From contig UQRJ01000012.1 of the NCBI GenBank assembly GCA_900543345.1, positions 1 to 22,323 on the forward strand: a DNA stretch of 22,323 bases, written 5' to 3'. The translations under genes were made by a program, and so were the position numbers. Positions 7,339-13,985 of the stretch are shown one piece after another; position 1 is the stretch's first letter; every line of letters begins with the position of its first letter. Source of the DNA: an uncultured Sporolactobacillus sp. (lineage in GTDB: Bacteria; Bacillota; Bacilli; Bacillales; Sporolactobacillaceae). Below the pieces are notes generated by a model. It did no database searches, had not been told where the DNA came from, and saw only the letters and a list, made by a program, of their open reading frames with translations.

Positions 7339-8163
7339 TCAGATCTGCTTAAAAGCGCGCAGCCAATCGATCGCCGCCGGCAGCCATTTGGCGACATGCG
7401 TATCGATATACTGCCGGCTCCGATCATCCGGGGGAGCCGTTAGCCGGTTGGCAAGCGACAGACCGTGGCGCCCTTTCCGGAACACATGAGCTTCGAACGG
7501 AATATGATGCGCATTCAGCGCGGCCTGATAAGCAATCGTATTTTTCGCCGGTACAGTTCCGTCGGTAGCCGTATTCCAAATAAACGTCGGAATATTATCT
7601 TGATTAACCAGCTTATCGGCTTCCAGCGACGGAAAATCACCTTGTATGTTCCGGACAGTCGCTTGATCGGACGGCCAACCGTAATTGAAGTTGATGACCG
7701 GATAACAGAGAATCTGTGTGCGAATCCGCAGTTCCTCACTTGATGCGTCCAACGCGTCAAGCAACCACGACTTATTCCACGATGCCGCGTACATCGCCGC
7801 TACATGCCCGCCGGCAGAAAAACCGATGAGGTTCACTTTGTCCGGATCAATCTCCAATGCATCCGCATGCCGCTTCGCGAATTGTACCGCCGCACCGACC
7901 TGAATGAGCGGATCGGGGTAGACTGGCTTTTCCCCCGAAATCAGTGCATAGCGGAGAATCAGCGCATTCATCCCCTGGGCCATAAACTGCAGGGCGACGA
8001 TCTCCGATTCCCGGTCCGAAAGCATCGTATATCCGCCTCCCGGACAGACAATCATCAGCGAGCGACGATCCTGTTGCTGAAAATCTTTAATCTGATCACG
8101 ACTATATACGGCAAAATTCACCTTGATTTTACCAATCACAAATGAAACTTCCCTGACTCTCAT
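7339..8163 (-). CDS. Alpha/beta-hydrolase, probable acyl/acetyl esterase
   Basis: A 274-aa protein with no signal peptide, so probably cytosolic. The fold is recognised from the oxyanion-hole segment MIVCPGGGYTMLSDRE (37-52), the nucleophile elbow GFSAGG (S116), an Asp in TATDGTVP (D201) and His in GRHGLSL (H233), making a complete Ser-Asp-His triad. The CPGGGY and GFSAGGH pattern is that of the BD-FAE / acetyl-xylan-esterase-like hydrolases. The natural substrate cannot be told from sequence. GAGGAGG lies seven bases before the ATG. It is on the same strand as the rib operon, 165 bases after ribH with no obvious terminator between, so read-through is possible, but no functional link to flavin or haem synthesis is visible. 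Confidence 0.85.
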   Translation of the reverse strand: MRVREVSFVIGKIKVNFAVYSRDQIKDFQQQDRRSLMIVCPGGGYTMLSDRESEIVALQFMAQGMNALILRYALISGEKPVYPDPLIQVGAAVQFAKRHADALEIDPDKVNLIGFSAGGHVAAMYAASWNKSWLLDALDASSEELRIRTQILCYPVINFNYGWPSDQATVRNIQGDFPSLEADKLVNQDNIPTFIWNTATDGTVPAKNTIAYQAALNAHHIPFEAHVFRKGRHGLSLANRLTAPPDDRSRQYIDTHVAKWLPAAIDWLRAFKQI

Positions 8164-8328
8164 GTTGGATCCTCCTCGGTATCATTTATACTTCGGCATC
8201 GGACAGGCTGCCCGTCCTCATGCCTCAAGTATACACTTTTCAGGTCCAGCCGATCATCGAGCGAATGAATTAGGCTTTCGATCTGCCCGCCGGTCTCGGA
8301 TCCGCATACACATACGCTGCCTATCGAA

Positions 8329-8796
8329 TTATTGCAGATTGCGATTCAGATTGGCCATCTCAATGCCGGAAACGACCGCATCCCAGCCCTTGTTTCCCGC
8401 TTTTGTCCCGGCCCGCTCCACCGCCTGCTCAATGTTTTCCGTCGTCAGCACACCGAAGATCACCGGGATGCCGCTGTCGAGCCCGGCCCGCGCAATGCCT
8501 TTGGACACTTCGCTGCAAATATAATCGTAATGCGAGGTTGCGCCGCGGATAACCGCTCCAAGCGCCAGTACGGTGTCATATCGCCCCGACGTTGCCATTT
8601 TTTTCGCAATCAGCGGGATTTCAAAGGCGCCAGGCACCCACGCGATGTCAACCGCTTCATCGGCAACGCCGTGTCGCTTCAGCGCATCTTGTGCACCCGC
8701 CAGTAAACGATTCGTGATAAATTCATTGAACCGACTGACGACAATACCTACCTTTAATCCACTGCCAATCAGATTCCCTTCATAGACGTTTCCCAT
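8329..8796 (-). CDS. ribH: 6,7-dimethyl-8-ribityllumazine synthase RibH
   Basis: Condenses 5-amino-6-ribitylamino-uracil with 3,4-dihydroxy-2-butanone 4-phosphate to the lumazine that riboflavin synthase uses; family members form 60-mer or pentameric shells. The 155 aa length is normal. Motifs: GIVVSRFNEFITNRLL at the N-terminus, WVPGAFEIPL, ALGAVIRGATSHYDYI with the catalytic histidine, and PVIFGVLTTENIEQAVERAGTKAGNKG. GAGGAGG is ten bases before the ATG. Last gene of the operon, separated from ribBA by 114 bases that show no clear signal. Confidence 0.97.
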   Translation of the reverse strand: MGNVYEGNLIGSGLKVGIVVSRFNEFITNRLLAGAQDALKRHGVADEAVDIAWVPGAFEIPLIAKKMATSGRYDTVLALGAVIRGATSHYDYICSEVSKGIARAGLDSGIPVIFGVLTTENIEQAVERAGTKAGNKGWDAVVSGIEMANLNRNLQ

Positions 8797-8910
8797 AATC
8801 CTGTTTCCTCCTCATTTATCTTTATCATCGTGAAAAATTGCTTAGCCAATGGCGCAACAAAATCGTCGAATGCCCAGAACGATTGTAAAAGGACAATGTG
8901 ACCGATGACT

Positions 8911-10107
8911 TCAGTTTTTCTGAACATGCAGCAAGTGCCCCATTTTCTCTTTTTTCGTCAGCAAATAGGACTTGTTCTGTGCATTGGCCGGGACTTCCAG
9001 CGGAATCCTTTCGATCCGAGCGATGCCGTGCTGCTTCAATCCCTTGATTTTCAGCGGATTGTTCGTCAGCAACTGAACGTTAGTGATGCCGAGATCTGTT
9101 AAAATTCCGGCGGCGGCTCCGTAATCGCGCATATCGGCCGGAAAACCGAGTGCTTGATTTGCCTCAACGGTATCCTCACCTTGCTCCTGCAATTTATACG
9201 CCCGCAGTTTATTTAACAAACCGATGCCCCGTCCTTCCTGACGCAAATAGATCAGCACGCCCCGGCCTTGCTCGGCAATCCGGCGCAGAGCGGCATGCAG
9301 CTGGGGGCCGCAATCGCAGCGTTTAGAGCCAAATACATCGCCGGTCAGGCATTCCGAGTGAATGCGGACAAGTGTCGGTTCGTTGCCGCCGAGCCGCCCC
9401 CTGATCAGCGCAATATGTTCCTTACCGTCGAGAATACCGCGGTAACCCACCGCATGAAACCGGCCGTATTCCGTCGGCAAATCGACTTCTGTCACTCGAC
9501 GGACCTGGGCTTGCCGGCGATAGGCCGCCAAATCGTCGATGGTGATCGTTTTCAACCGAAAGCGTTCGGCTATCTTTTCCAGCGCGGGGCGGCGCGCCAT
9601 GTGACCGTCGTCGTCCAGTACTTCGCAGATCGCAGCGGCCGGCACGGCACCCGCCAACTTCGCCAGATCGACGGCGGCTTCCGTATGCCCGCGGCGCTCG
9701 AGCACCCCGCCTTGCCGGGCAATAAGCGGAAAAACGTGCCCCGGGCGATGAAAATCCGTCGCCCCGGCCGTCTCCGATACCATTGCCCGAATCGTCTGCG
9801 ACCGCTCAAAAGCACTGATGCCGGTCGTCGTCGATCGATGATCGATACTGACGGTAAACGCCGTTTCGTGATTATCAGTATTGTTAGCAACCATCGGCGC
9901 CAGCCCAAGCTTTCGCGCCAACCCGGTATCAACCGGCACGCACAGTAACCCCTTGCCATGGGTCACCATAAAGTTGACAGCGGCCGGAGTCGCGTGTTCG
10001 GCCAAGACGACCAGATCGCCCTCGTTTTCGCGATCCTTGTCGTCACAGATCAGAATCAGTTTGCCGCGTTTTAGATCTTGCACCGCTTCTTCGATTGTCT
10101 CTTGCAT
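8911..10107 (-). CDS. ribBA: Bifunctional DHBP synthase / GTP cyclohydrolase II RibBA
   Basis: Supplies both precursors of riboflavin. The N-terminal half (about 1-200) is 3,4-dihydroxy-2-butanone-4-phosphate synthase, with DRENEGD, FHRPGHVFPL and RRGHTEAAVDL. The C-terminal half is GTP cyclohydrolase II, with the zinc cysteines in ECLTGDVFGSKRCDCG and LRQEGRGIGL. An ATG at 10113 abuts the GGAGG; the ATG at 10107 has a seven-base spacer and is preferred, giving 398 aa. One oddity: the acidic loop reads DDKDRENEGD, where the usual residue after DD is Glu. The metal and substrate residues R, E and D of RENEGD, the histidine of GHTE, and the Glu of AICEV are kept, so activity is expected. Confidence 0.97.
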   Translation of the reverse strand: MQETIEEAVQDLKRGKLILICDDKDRENEGDLVVLAEHATPAAVNFMVTHGKGLLCVPVDTGLARKLGLAPMVANNTDNHETAFTVSIDHRSTTTGISAFERSQTIRAMVSETAGATDFHRPGHVFPLIARQGGVLERRGHTEAAVDLAKLAGAVPAAAICEVLDDDGHMARRPALEKIAERFRLKTITIDDLAAYRRQAQVRRVTEVDLPTEYGRFHAVGYRGILDGKEHIALIRGRLGGNEPTLVRIHSECLTGDVFGSKRCDCGPQLHAALRRIAEQGRGVLIYLRQEGRGIGLLNKLRAYKLQEQGEDTVEANQALGFPADMRDYGAAAGILTDLGITNVQLLTNNPLKIKGLKQHGIARIERIPLEVPANAQNKSYLLTKKEKMGHLLHVQKN

Positions 10108-10128
10108 CGTCATCCCTCCAATTTAAAC

Positions 10129-10770
10129 TTACACAAATCCATTTTCCCGCAGCGAATCCATCGTCAGTCCGCCCTCCGGTGGTTGCCTCCGCAATTGTTG
10201 GCAAACATATTTTTGCAGAACGTCACATTCAATGTTGACATCGGCGCCGATTCCCTTCCGACCCAAAACGTTATGTAAAAACGTATGCGGAATCAGTGAG
10301 ACCGTGAAATCGCCCGACCCGACACCGAATAGCGTTAAGCTTGTGCCGTCGACGGCAACAGAACCCTTTTCGGCCATTTGTCGCAACAATTCAGCGCCGG
10401 TCCGGATCGTCAGCAGGTGCGCATTGCCGCGCCGGACAATGCGCACGATGTAGCCGATGCCGTCGACATGGCCGGTCACAAAATGTCCCCCGTAACGATC
10501 GCCGGCCCGTAGCGCCCGTTCCAGATTCACCGGATCGTTCGGTCGCAATTGGCACAATGTCGTCGAATGCAATGTTGCCGGCATCAGATCGACCGTAAAT
10601 TGCCGCCTAGCAGCACGAACGACCGTGACACAAGCACCGCTGACCGCAATGCTGTCGCCGATCGCGATCCCGCTGAGAATACGGTCGGCCCGAATCGTCA
10701 GTTGTGCCGATCCGGGGCGTTCGCAGAAAGTACCGATGTGTCCGACTTCCTCAATTAGTCCGGTAAACAC
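10129..10770 (-). CDS. ribE: Riboflavin synthase alpha subunit RibE
   Basis: Dismutates two 6,7-dimethyl-8-ribityllumazine molecules to riboflavin and the ribitylamino-uracil, which RibH reuses. The 213 aa contain two lumazine-binding barrel repeats: the first begins MFTGLIEEVGHI, the second begins near GGHFVTGHVDGIGYI. SIAVSGACVTV and SVAVDGTSLTL are equivalent positions in the two repeats. Translation starts with GTG at 10770, three bases after the ribD stop. No strong ribosome binding site of its own is visible, so it is probably coupled to ribD. Confidence 0.96.
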   Translation of the reverse strand: MFTGLIEEVGHIGTFCERPGSAQLTIRADRILSGIAIGDSIAVSGACVTVVRAARRQFTVDLMPATLHSTTLCQLRPNDPVNLERALRAGDRYGGHFVTGHVDGIGYIVRIVRRGNAHLLTIRTGAELLRQMAEKGSVAVDGTSLTLFGVGSGDFTVSLIPHTFLHNVLGRKGIGADVNIECDVLQKYVCQQLRRQPPEGGLTMDSLRENGFV

Positions 10771-10773
10771 CTT

Positions 10774-11859
10774 TTACTCATCTCGATCCGCAACAATTTT
10801 TAGATCTCCGTCAAGCTTTTCCACCCGTTTAATCGTCAGCCGGGCGGCATCCGTCAACCGTGCGACACCGGCGCCGCCAATCGCCGGCAGTGCACCGGTG
10901 CCGCCAATCAACTTGGGTGCCGCGTAGACGACCAGGCGATCCACGGCCCCGGCCTGCAGGAAGCTCCCATGTACCGTCGCGCCGCCCTCGACAAGCAAAG
11001 AGGTAATCTCTTTTTCGCCCAATAGTGTCAGTACGTCGCGCACATCGACGGTCTCCCGCGCCATTCGATAAATGACAACATGCCCGCCGCCGATCCGCGC
11101 GGCCTTTGTTTCGTCGATCGTGCACCCGGTAATGATCCAGGTCGGCGCGCCGGCGTCAGTAAGCAGCGCACTTTCCTCGGGAATCCGCAAGTGGGTGTCG
11201 AGCACGACGCGGACCGGTTGGCGCGCCTGCGGATGCAGACGAACACTCAGACGCGGATTATCCGCCAACGCCGTACCGATCCCGACGAGCACGGCATCGT
11301 AGCGTTCGCGCAGTTTTTGCCCGTCACGCCGAGCCGCCCTGCCGGTAATCCACTGACTCTCGCCGGTCCGCGTTGCCGTTTTTCCGTCCAGGCTGCAGGC
11401 CGTCTTCAGTGTGACAAATGGCGTCCGAGCGCAGATATAATGAAAAAAGAAACAATTAATCGCAGCCGCTTCTTGCTCCAGCAGGCCGATGTCGACCTGA
11501 ATTCCCGCCGCCCGCATTCGGGCAGTGCCTTTCCCGGCAACAAGCGGGTTCGGATCGCGAGTGGCAATGACAACCCGCTTCAGCCGCTTGCGAACGATCA
11601 GATCGGCACAGGGCGGCGTCCGGCCGAAGTGGGCGCACGGTTCCAGCGTGACATAGAGCGTCGAATCGACCGATTGATCGCCCGCCATACGGAGCGCCTG
11701 CACTTCCGCGTGTGCTTCGCCCGCTTTTAAGTGGGCACCGACGCCAATCACGCGGCCACTCTTAACCACGACGGCACCGACTGCCGGATTCGGCCGGGTC
11801 TGCCCGACCGTCGCCGCTGCCAATTGAATCGCCAGTTTCATATAATCCTCATCACCCAT
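10774..11859 (-). CDS. ribD: Bifunctional pyrimidine deaminase/reductase RibD
   Basis: Deaminates and then reduces the GTP cyclohydrolase product. The N-terminal cytidine-deaminase-like domain has the zinc site HAE (H50, E52) and EPCAHFGRTPPC (C75, C84). The C-terminal reductase domain (about 145-361) starts at PFVTLKTACSLDGKTATRTG and includes a SLLVEGGATVHGSFL segment. A GTG at 11868 is in frame, but the GGGAAG ribosome binding site is correctly spaced (eight bases) for the ATG at 11859, giving 361 aa and the typical MGDEDYMKLAIQLA start. It is the first gene of ribD-ribE-ribBA-ribH and is controlled by the FMN riboswitch and terminator directly upstream. Confidence 0.96.
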   Translation of the reverse strand: MGDEDYMKLAIQLAAATVGQTRPNPAVGAVVVKSGRVIGVGAHLKAGEAHAEVQALRMAGDQSVDSTLYVTLEPCAHFGRTPPCADLIVRKRLKRVVIATRDPNPLVAGKGTARMRAAGIQVDIGLLEQEAAAINCFFFHYICARTPFVTLKTACSLDGKTATRTGESQWITGRAARRDGQKLRERYDAVLVGIGTALADNPRLSVRLHPQARQPVRVVLDTHLRIPEESALLTDAGAPTWIITGCTIDETKAARIGGGHVVIYRMARETVDVRDVLTLLGEKEITSLLVEGGATVHGSFLQAGAVDRLVVYAAPKLIGGTGALPAIGGAGVARLTDAARLTIKRVEKLDGDLKIVADRDE

Positions 11860-11886
11860 GTCGGTCACTTCCCGATAAAAAATAAT

Positions 11887-11914
11887 CCCCCGAAGAAGAA
11901 CACTTCTTCGGGGG
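11887..11914 (-). terminator. Riboswitch-controlled intrinsic terminator of the rib operon
   Basis: On the minus strand CCCCCGAAGAAG, loop TGTT, CTTCTTCGGGGG: a perfect 12-bp stem followed by ATTATTTTTT. The T run ends just before the ribD ribosome binding site, so it is an expression platform rather than an end-of-operon terminator. Confidence 0.93.
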
Positions 11915-12000
11915 TTGATTCACGAACCTATTTGCGCCGGCACTGTGCGCGGACGCCAAAAAAAACGGCGCCCGACACACCTGATAACACGACTGCGGCT

Positions 12001-12146
12001 CTCCTTCTCCCATCCAGACTTTACTGTCGGCTCCAGCTTCTCACTGGAATCCACCGCTTGCTGATTTAGCAACCGGGTCGCGGGCTGTCGTTCACCTGAA
12101 CGAATCACCGCCGGTTGGGAATTTCACCCGACCCCGAAGGAACTGT
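12001..12146 (-). promoter_or_regulatory. FMN riboswitch (RFN element)
   Basis: Reads on the minus strand with the conserved RFN blocks in order: CCTTCGGGGTCGGGTGAAAT, CCCAACCGGCGGT, AGCCCGCGA, then GGATTCCAGTGAGA, GCCGACAGTAAAGTCTGG and ATGGGAGAAGGAG. The last block pairs with the first to close stem P1. It binds FMN and should switch ribD transcription off. The P1 5' strand CTTCGGGG (plus 12139-12132) is exactly complementary to CCCCGAAG in the left arm of the downstream terminator, which gives a direct antiterminator/terminator choice. Confidence 0.97.
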
Positions 12147-12163
12147 ATTATGAAATTGGTTAC

Positions 12164-12169
12164 ATTATA
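12164..12169 (-). promoter_or_regulatory. Extended -10 promoter of the rib operon
   Basis: Minus-strand TGCTATAAT is a perfect -10 hexamer with the TGn extension, about 18 bases before the aptamer. No good -35 is found at 16-18 bases, which is acceptable for an extended -10 promoter. Transcription would start near 12157. Confidence 0.7.
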
Positions 12170-12236
12170 GCACAAACGATGGGCTGATCACATCGAAAAG
12201 GTCGTCAATCATTCATCACCGGGGAAAGATTGGCAT

Positions 12237-12278
12237 CTAATCGATTGATGGTTACGCCTAATCGACTGATCCTTGCGT
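12237..12278. repeat. 21-bp imperfect tandem repeat encoding a heptad pattern
   Basis: Two adjacent 21-base units (12237-12257 and 12258-12278) share the core CTAATCGAnTGAT. Read on the minus strand they encode RISRLGV and TINRLDA inside a short frame (stop-bounded, about 12317-12207) that lacks a start codon: WSEFSQLDARISRLGVTINR then LDANLSPVMND. This resembles the short heptad-coding intergenic repeats I recall from Bacillaceae. It is unlikely to be a functional gene. A small GC-rich palindrome (GGCGGG/CCCGCC near 12308-12321) lies beside it without a T run. Confidence 0.5.
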
Positions 12279-12394
12279 CCAACTGCGAAAACTCACTCCA
12301 ACCTGCCGGGCGGGTGCCCGCCTACTAAAATGATTCATTCTGCGCCATCCTATCGAAATCATGTGAAGGTTAGCTCTGCCTGCGCCGATTTACG

Positions 12395-12835
12395 TCAACG
12401 GATAAATGCTTCCTCTCGGCCGGCCAGTGCATCTTCCAGCCACAGCGGCCCCATTTTCAACAACCGATCCGGTAAACGTTCCGGCGGAAAAAAGCGATAT
12501 TCCAGCGATTCCGTATTATTCACGTGCAGATGGCCGCCGATGATCTGCGCTAAAAAGCAGTTGGTGATAAAATGGACGTTTTTTCCGTCCGGATAATGAA
12601 ACAGCTGAAACGCCGGATCGGAATACACACCGATCAGTTTTCTAATCGTGATTGTTACGCCTGCTTCTTCGCGCAGTTCGCGCACGGCCGCATCGGTAAT
12701 CGTCTCACCCGGTTCGACATGGCCGGAGGGAATACCCCATGCCCCTACATCCGCCCGTTTTTGTAACAGGACCCGCTGCCGCCGATCGAAAATAACAACG
12801 GCCACACCGGGATAAATCTGATCAATGCGCTTCAT
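12395..12835 (-). CDS. Nudix hydrolase
   Basis: A 146-aa single-domain Nudix protein, hydrolysing a nucleoside diphosphate linked to another moiety. The complete Nudix box is GHVEPGETITDAAVRELREE followed by AGV, matching Gx5Ex7REUxEExGU. Upstream are YPGVAVVIFDRRQRVLLQKR and WGIPSG, typical of the fold. The frame is open back to 12955, but that extension only translates the dispersed repeat. The ATG at 12835 has GGGGGAG seven bases upstream. The leader is long and contains, in order from its promoter, a ykkC-like aptamer, a terminator and then the repeat. Substrate is not evident; the aptamer would suggest a nucleotide-related one. Confidence 0.93.
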   Translation of the reverse strand: MKRIDQIYPGVAVVIFDRRQRVLLQKRADVGAWGIPSGHVEPGETITDAAVRELREEAGVTITIRKLIGVYSDPAFQLFHYPDGKNVHFITNCFLAQIIGGHLHVNNTESLEYRFFPPERLPDRLLKMGPLWLEDALAGREEAFIR

Positions 12836-12860
12836 TGCCGCTCTCCCCCTTTTAAATAAA

Positions 12861-12980
12861 GCTCTGTTAAACCGGGCTGTTGTTTTTTCGCGGTAGGCAC
12901 TCGCGCTTTTCCCGCAGGAGTCCCGCGTCTTCCGCCCCAAACCACAGGACAACAAAACAACATTATTGTTAGACAGAGCC
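12861..12980. repeat. Dispersed palindromic intergenic repeat (Bacillaceae type)
   Basis: A 120-base element bounded by inverted ends GCTCTGTTAAAC (12861-) and GTTAGACAGAGC (-12979). An inner inverted pair TGTTGTTTT / AAAACAACA and a GC-rich core follow; on the minus strand the core reads GGCGGAAGACGCGGGACTCC then TGCGGGAAAAGCG. I recognise this core layout (GCGGAAG ... GACTCCTGCGGGA ... CAACA) as a repeat scattered through Bacillaceae genomes. It sits between the riboswitch-like unit and the Nudix ribosome binding site, inside the Nudix leader. Only one copy is in the window. Confidence 0.65.
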
Positions 12981-13070
12981 TAAAACAAAGAAAACTTGCG
13001 AGGCCAAACCGCTGGTGTCGGCTGAGCCTTAGTTACGCTCATACCCTAAAAATCTTTTATTTTTTTGTAT

Positions 13071-13129
13071 AAAAAAACCGCGGGGAAAGTATTCAGTGCA
13101 ACAAAAACACACTGAACCTTTCCCCTCGG
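13071..13129 (-). terminator. Intrinsic terminator after the ykkC-like element
   Basis: Plus arms 13078-13089 (CCGCGGGGAAAG) and 13118-13129 (CTTTCCCCTCGG) plus the inner arms 13092-13098 (TTCAGTG) and 13110-13116 (CACTGAA) make a stem of about 19 bp. On the minus strand it runs directly into seven T (13077-13071). Its upstream arm, CCGAGGGGAAAG, is also the 3' end of the proposed aptamer, the usual arrangement for a ligand-ON riboswitch. Confidence 0.9.
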
Positions 13130-13226
13130 ATCTTTTCTATACAATAGGTGCCTCTTGCTATCGCAGGAGATGAGGCCCTCGGTCGCCGACCTTCTTCCGC
13201 AGAAGAAGCGGAACCCTAGCCACAGT
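13120..13226 (-). promoter_or_regulatory. Candidate ykkC-superfamily riboswitch
   Basis: Minus-strand RNA of about 100 bases. It has GGCTAGGGTTCCG, a hairpin CTTCTTC-TGCG-GAAGAAG, GTCGGCGACCGAGGGCC closing P1 with the first block, and a hairpin CTCCTGC-GATA-GCAAGAG. GCACCTATT, AGAAAAGATCCGAGGGG and AAAGGT follow. The order and the conserved pieces (CTAGGGTTCC, TCGG..ACCGAG, AAAAG..CCG.GGG) match the ykkC family that includes guanidine-I, PRPP, ppGpp and NDP (2c) riboswitches. The last block is divergent: the usual GGG/CCC stem around the A-rich loop is weak here. The downstream Nudix gene fits subtype 2c, but sequence alone does not settle the ligand. Confidence 0.6.
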
Positions 13227-13245
13227 TTTCCGGTTCATCGATTTG

Positions 13246-13274
13246 ATTGTATCGTAATCAATTCGGTTGTGCAA
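13246..13274 (-). promoter_or_regulatory. Promoter of the ykkC-like leader
   Basis: Minus-strand TTGCAC (13274-13269) and TACAAT (13251-13246) are 17 bases apart. Start of transcription would be near 13239, about 13 bases before the aptamer. The promoter overlaps two inverted repeats: TTGATT-N7-AATCAA (13243-13261) and GGTTG-TG-CAACC (13265-13276). Confidence 0.6.
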
Positions 13275-13296
13275 CCAAAAATAGGGCGGCGTTTCG

Positions 13297-13305
13297 TGTT
13301 ACACT
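13297..13305 (+). promoter_or_regulatory. Candidate extended -10 promoter of the Lrp/AsnC gene
   Basis: TGTTACACT is a TGn-extended -10 box (TACACT at 13300-13305) reading towards the regulator gene, with no recognisable -35. It lies back to back with the leftward promoter at 13246-13274. Confidence 0.35.
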
Positions 13306-13373
13306 CTTTTTAACGAATTTCAATCAGATCCTCAGGGCACGTCAAACACTGTGAAAAAAGGGGACAGTAGACA

Positions 13374-13835
13374 ATGAAGTTGGATACGACGGATGTACAG
13401 ATTCTCAATCTATTAAAACAAAATAGCAAATATTCACTGCGCAAGCTGGCCGGACAAGTGCACCTGTCCGCCCCATCCGTTGCCGAACGGGTCAGAAAAC
13501 TGGAAGCGGCGGGCGTCATCGCCGGCTATACGATGCAAATAAATCGGAAAGCACTGGGGTATACGATCGACTGCTGGATCGAGGTAACGCTGCGAACCGG
13601 CGACAGCCATCGGTTCACGACGTTTATCCGCCATTGCCCGACAATTATCCGCTGTTACTGCATCGCCGGCCGGGCCTGCTACATGCTGCTATTGACGGCC
13701 GACTCGCTGACGGCCGTGGAACGGGTGATCAAACAAATGGCTCCGTTCGCGGAAACAGTCACCCATATTGTGCTGTCCGAGGTCCCGATAGCGGATCGCC
13801 TAATCGAACAGGCGGCACGCAATAAATCGCGTTGA
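13374..13835 (+). CDS. Lrp/AsnC-family transcriptional regulator
   Basis: A 153-aa protein of normal length for the family. The N-terminal helix-turn-helix domain (about 3-60) reads LDTTDVQILNLLKQNSKYSL followed by RKLAGQVHLSAPSVAERVRK, a classic Lrp/AsnC winged helix. The C-terminal RAM ligand-binding domain (about 65-145) contains CYCIAGRACYMLLLTADSL and the closing EVPI segment. Members sense amino acids or related metabolites and form dimers/octamers on DNA. The ribosome binding site is GGGG, ten bases before the ATG. The next gene, 150 bases downstream on the same strand, is an EamA exporter, so export of the sensed metabolite is a reasonable inference. Inverted repeats upstream may be its own operators. 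Confidence 0.92.
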   Translation: MKLDTTDVQILNLLKQNSKYSLRKLAGQVHLSAPSVAERVRKLEAAGVIAGYTMQINRKALGYTIDCWIEVTLRTGDSHRFTTFIRHCPTIIRCYCIAGRACYMLLLTADSLTAVERVIKQMAPFAETVTHIVLSEVPIADRLIEQAARNKSR

Positions 13836-13985
13836 TTTTCATTCGTTTACTCTTTTTATAAAAAAACGATTCAATCATGAGGCAGTAACGGCATCATTCT
13901 TTTCACTCTTTCTGCCATTTCCGTATCCCGCACTTTACAATAGAACTAATCAAAATATTCGGGAAAGCAAAGGAGTGAGTAAGCG

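Noticed and set aside
12308..12321. GGCGGG/CCCGCC palindrome as the Nudix terminator
   Set aside because: The loop would be only two bases unless the stem frays, and no T run follows on either strand.
12836..12955. N-terminal extension of the Nudix protein from 12955
   Set aside because: The extension translates the dispersed repeat; the ATG at 12835 has its own ribosome binding site and matches the normal protein start.
13155..13237. 26-codon minus-strand frame (MNRKTVARVPLLL...) as a leader peptide
   Set aside because: No ribosome binding site; the ATG would be at the very 5' end of the transcript, and the same bases are explained better by the aptamer-like RNA structure.
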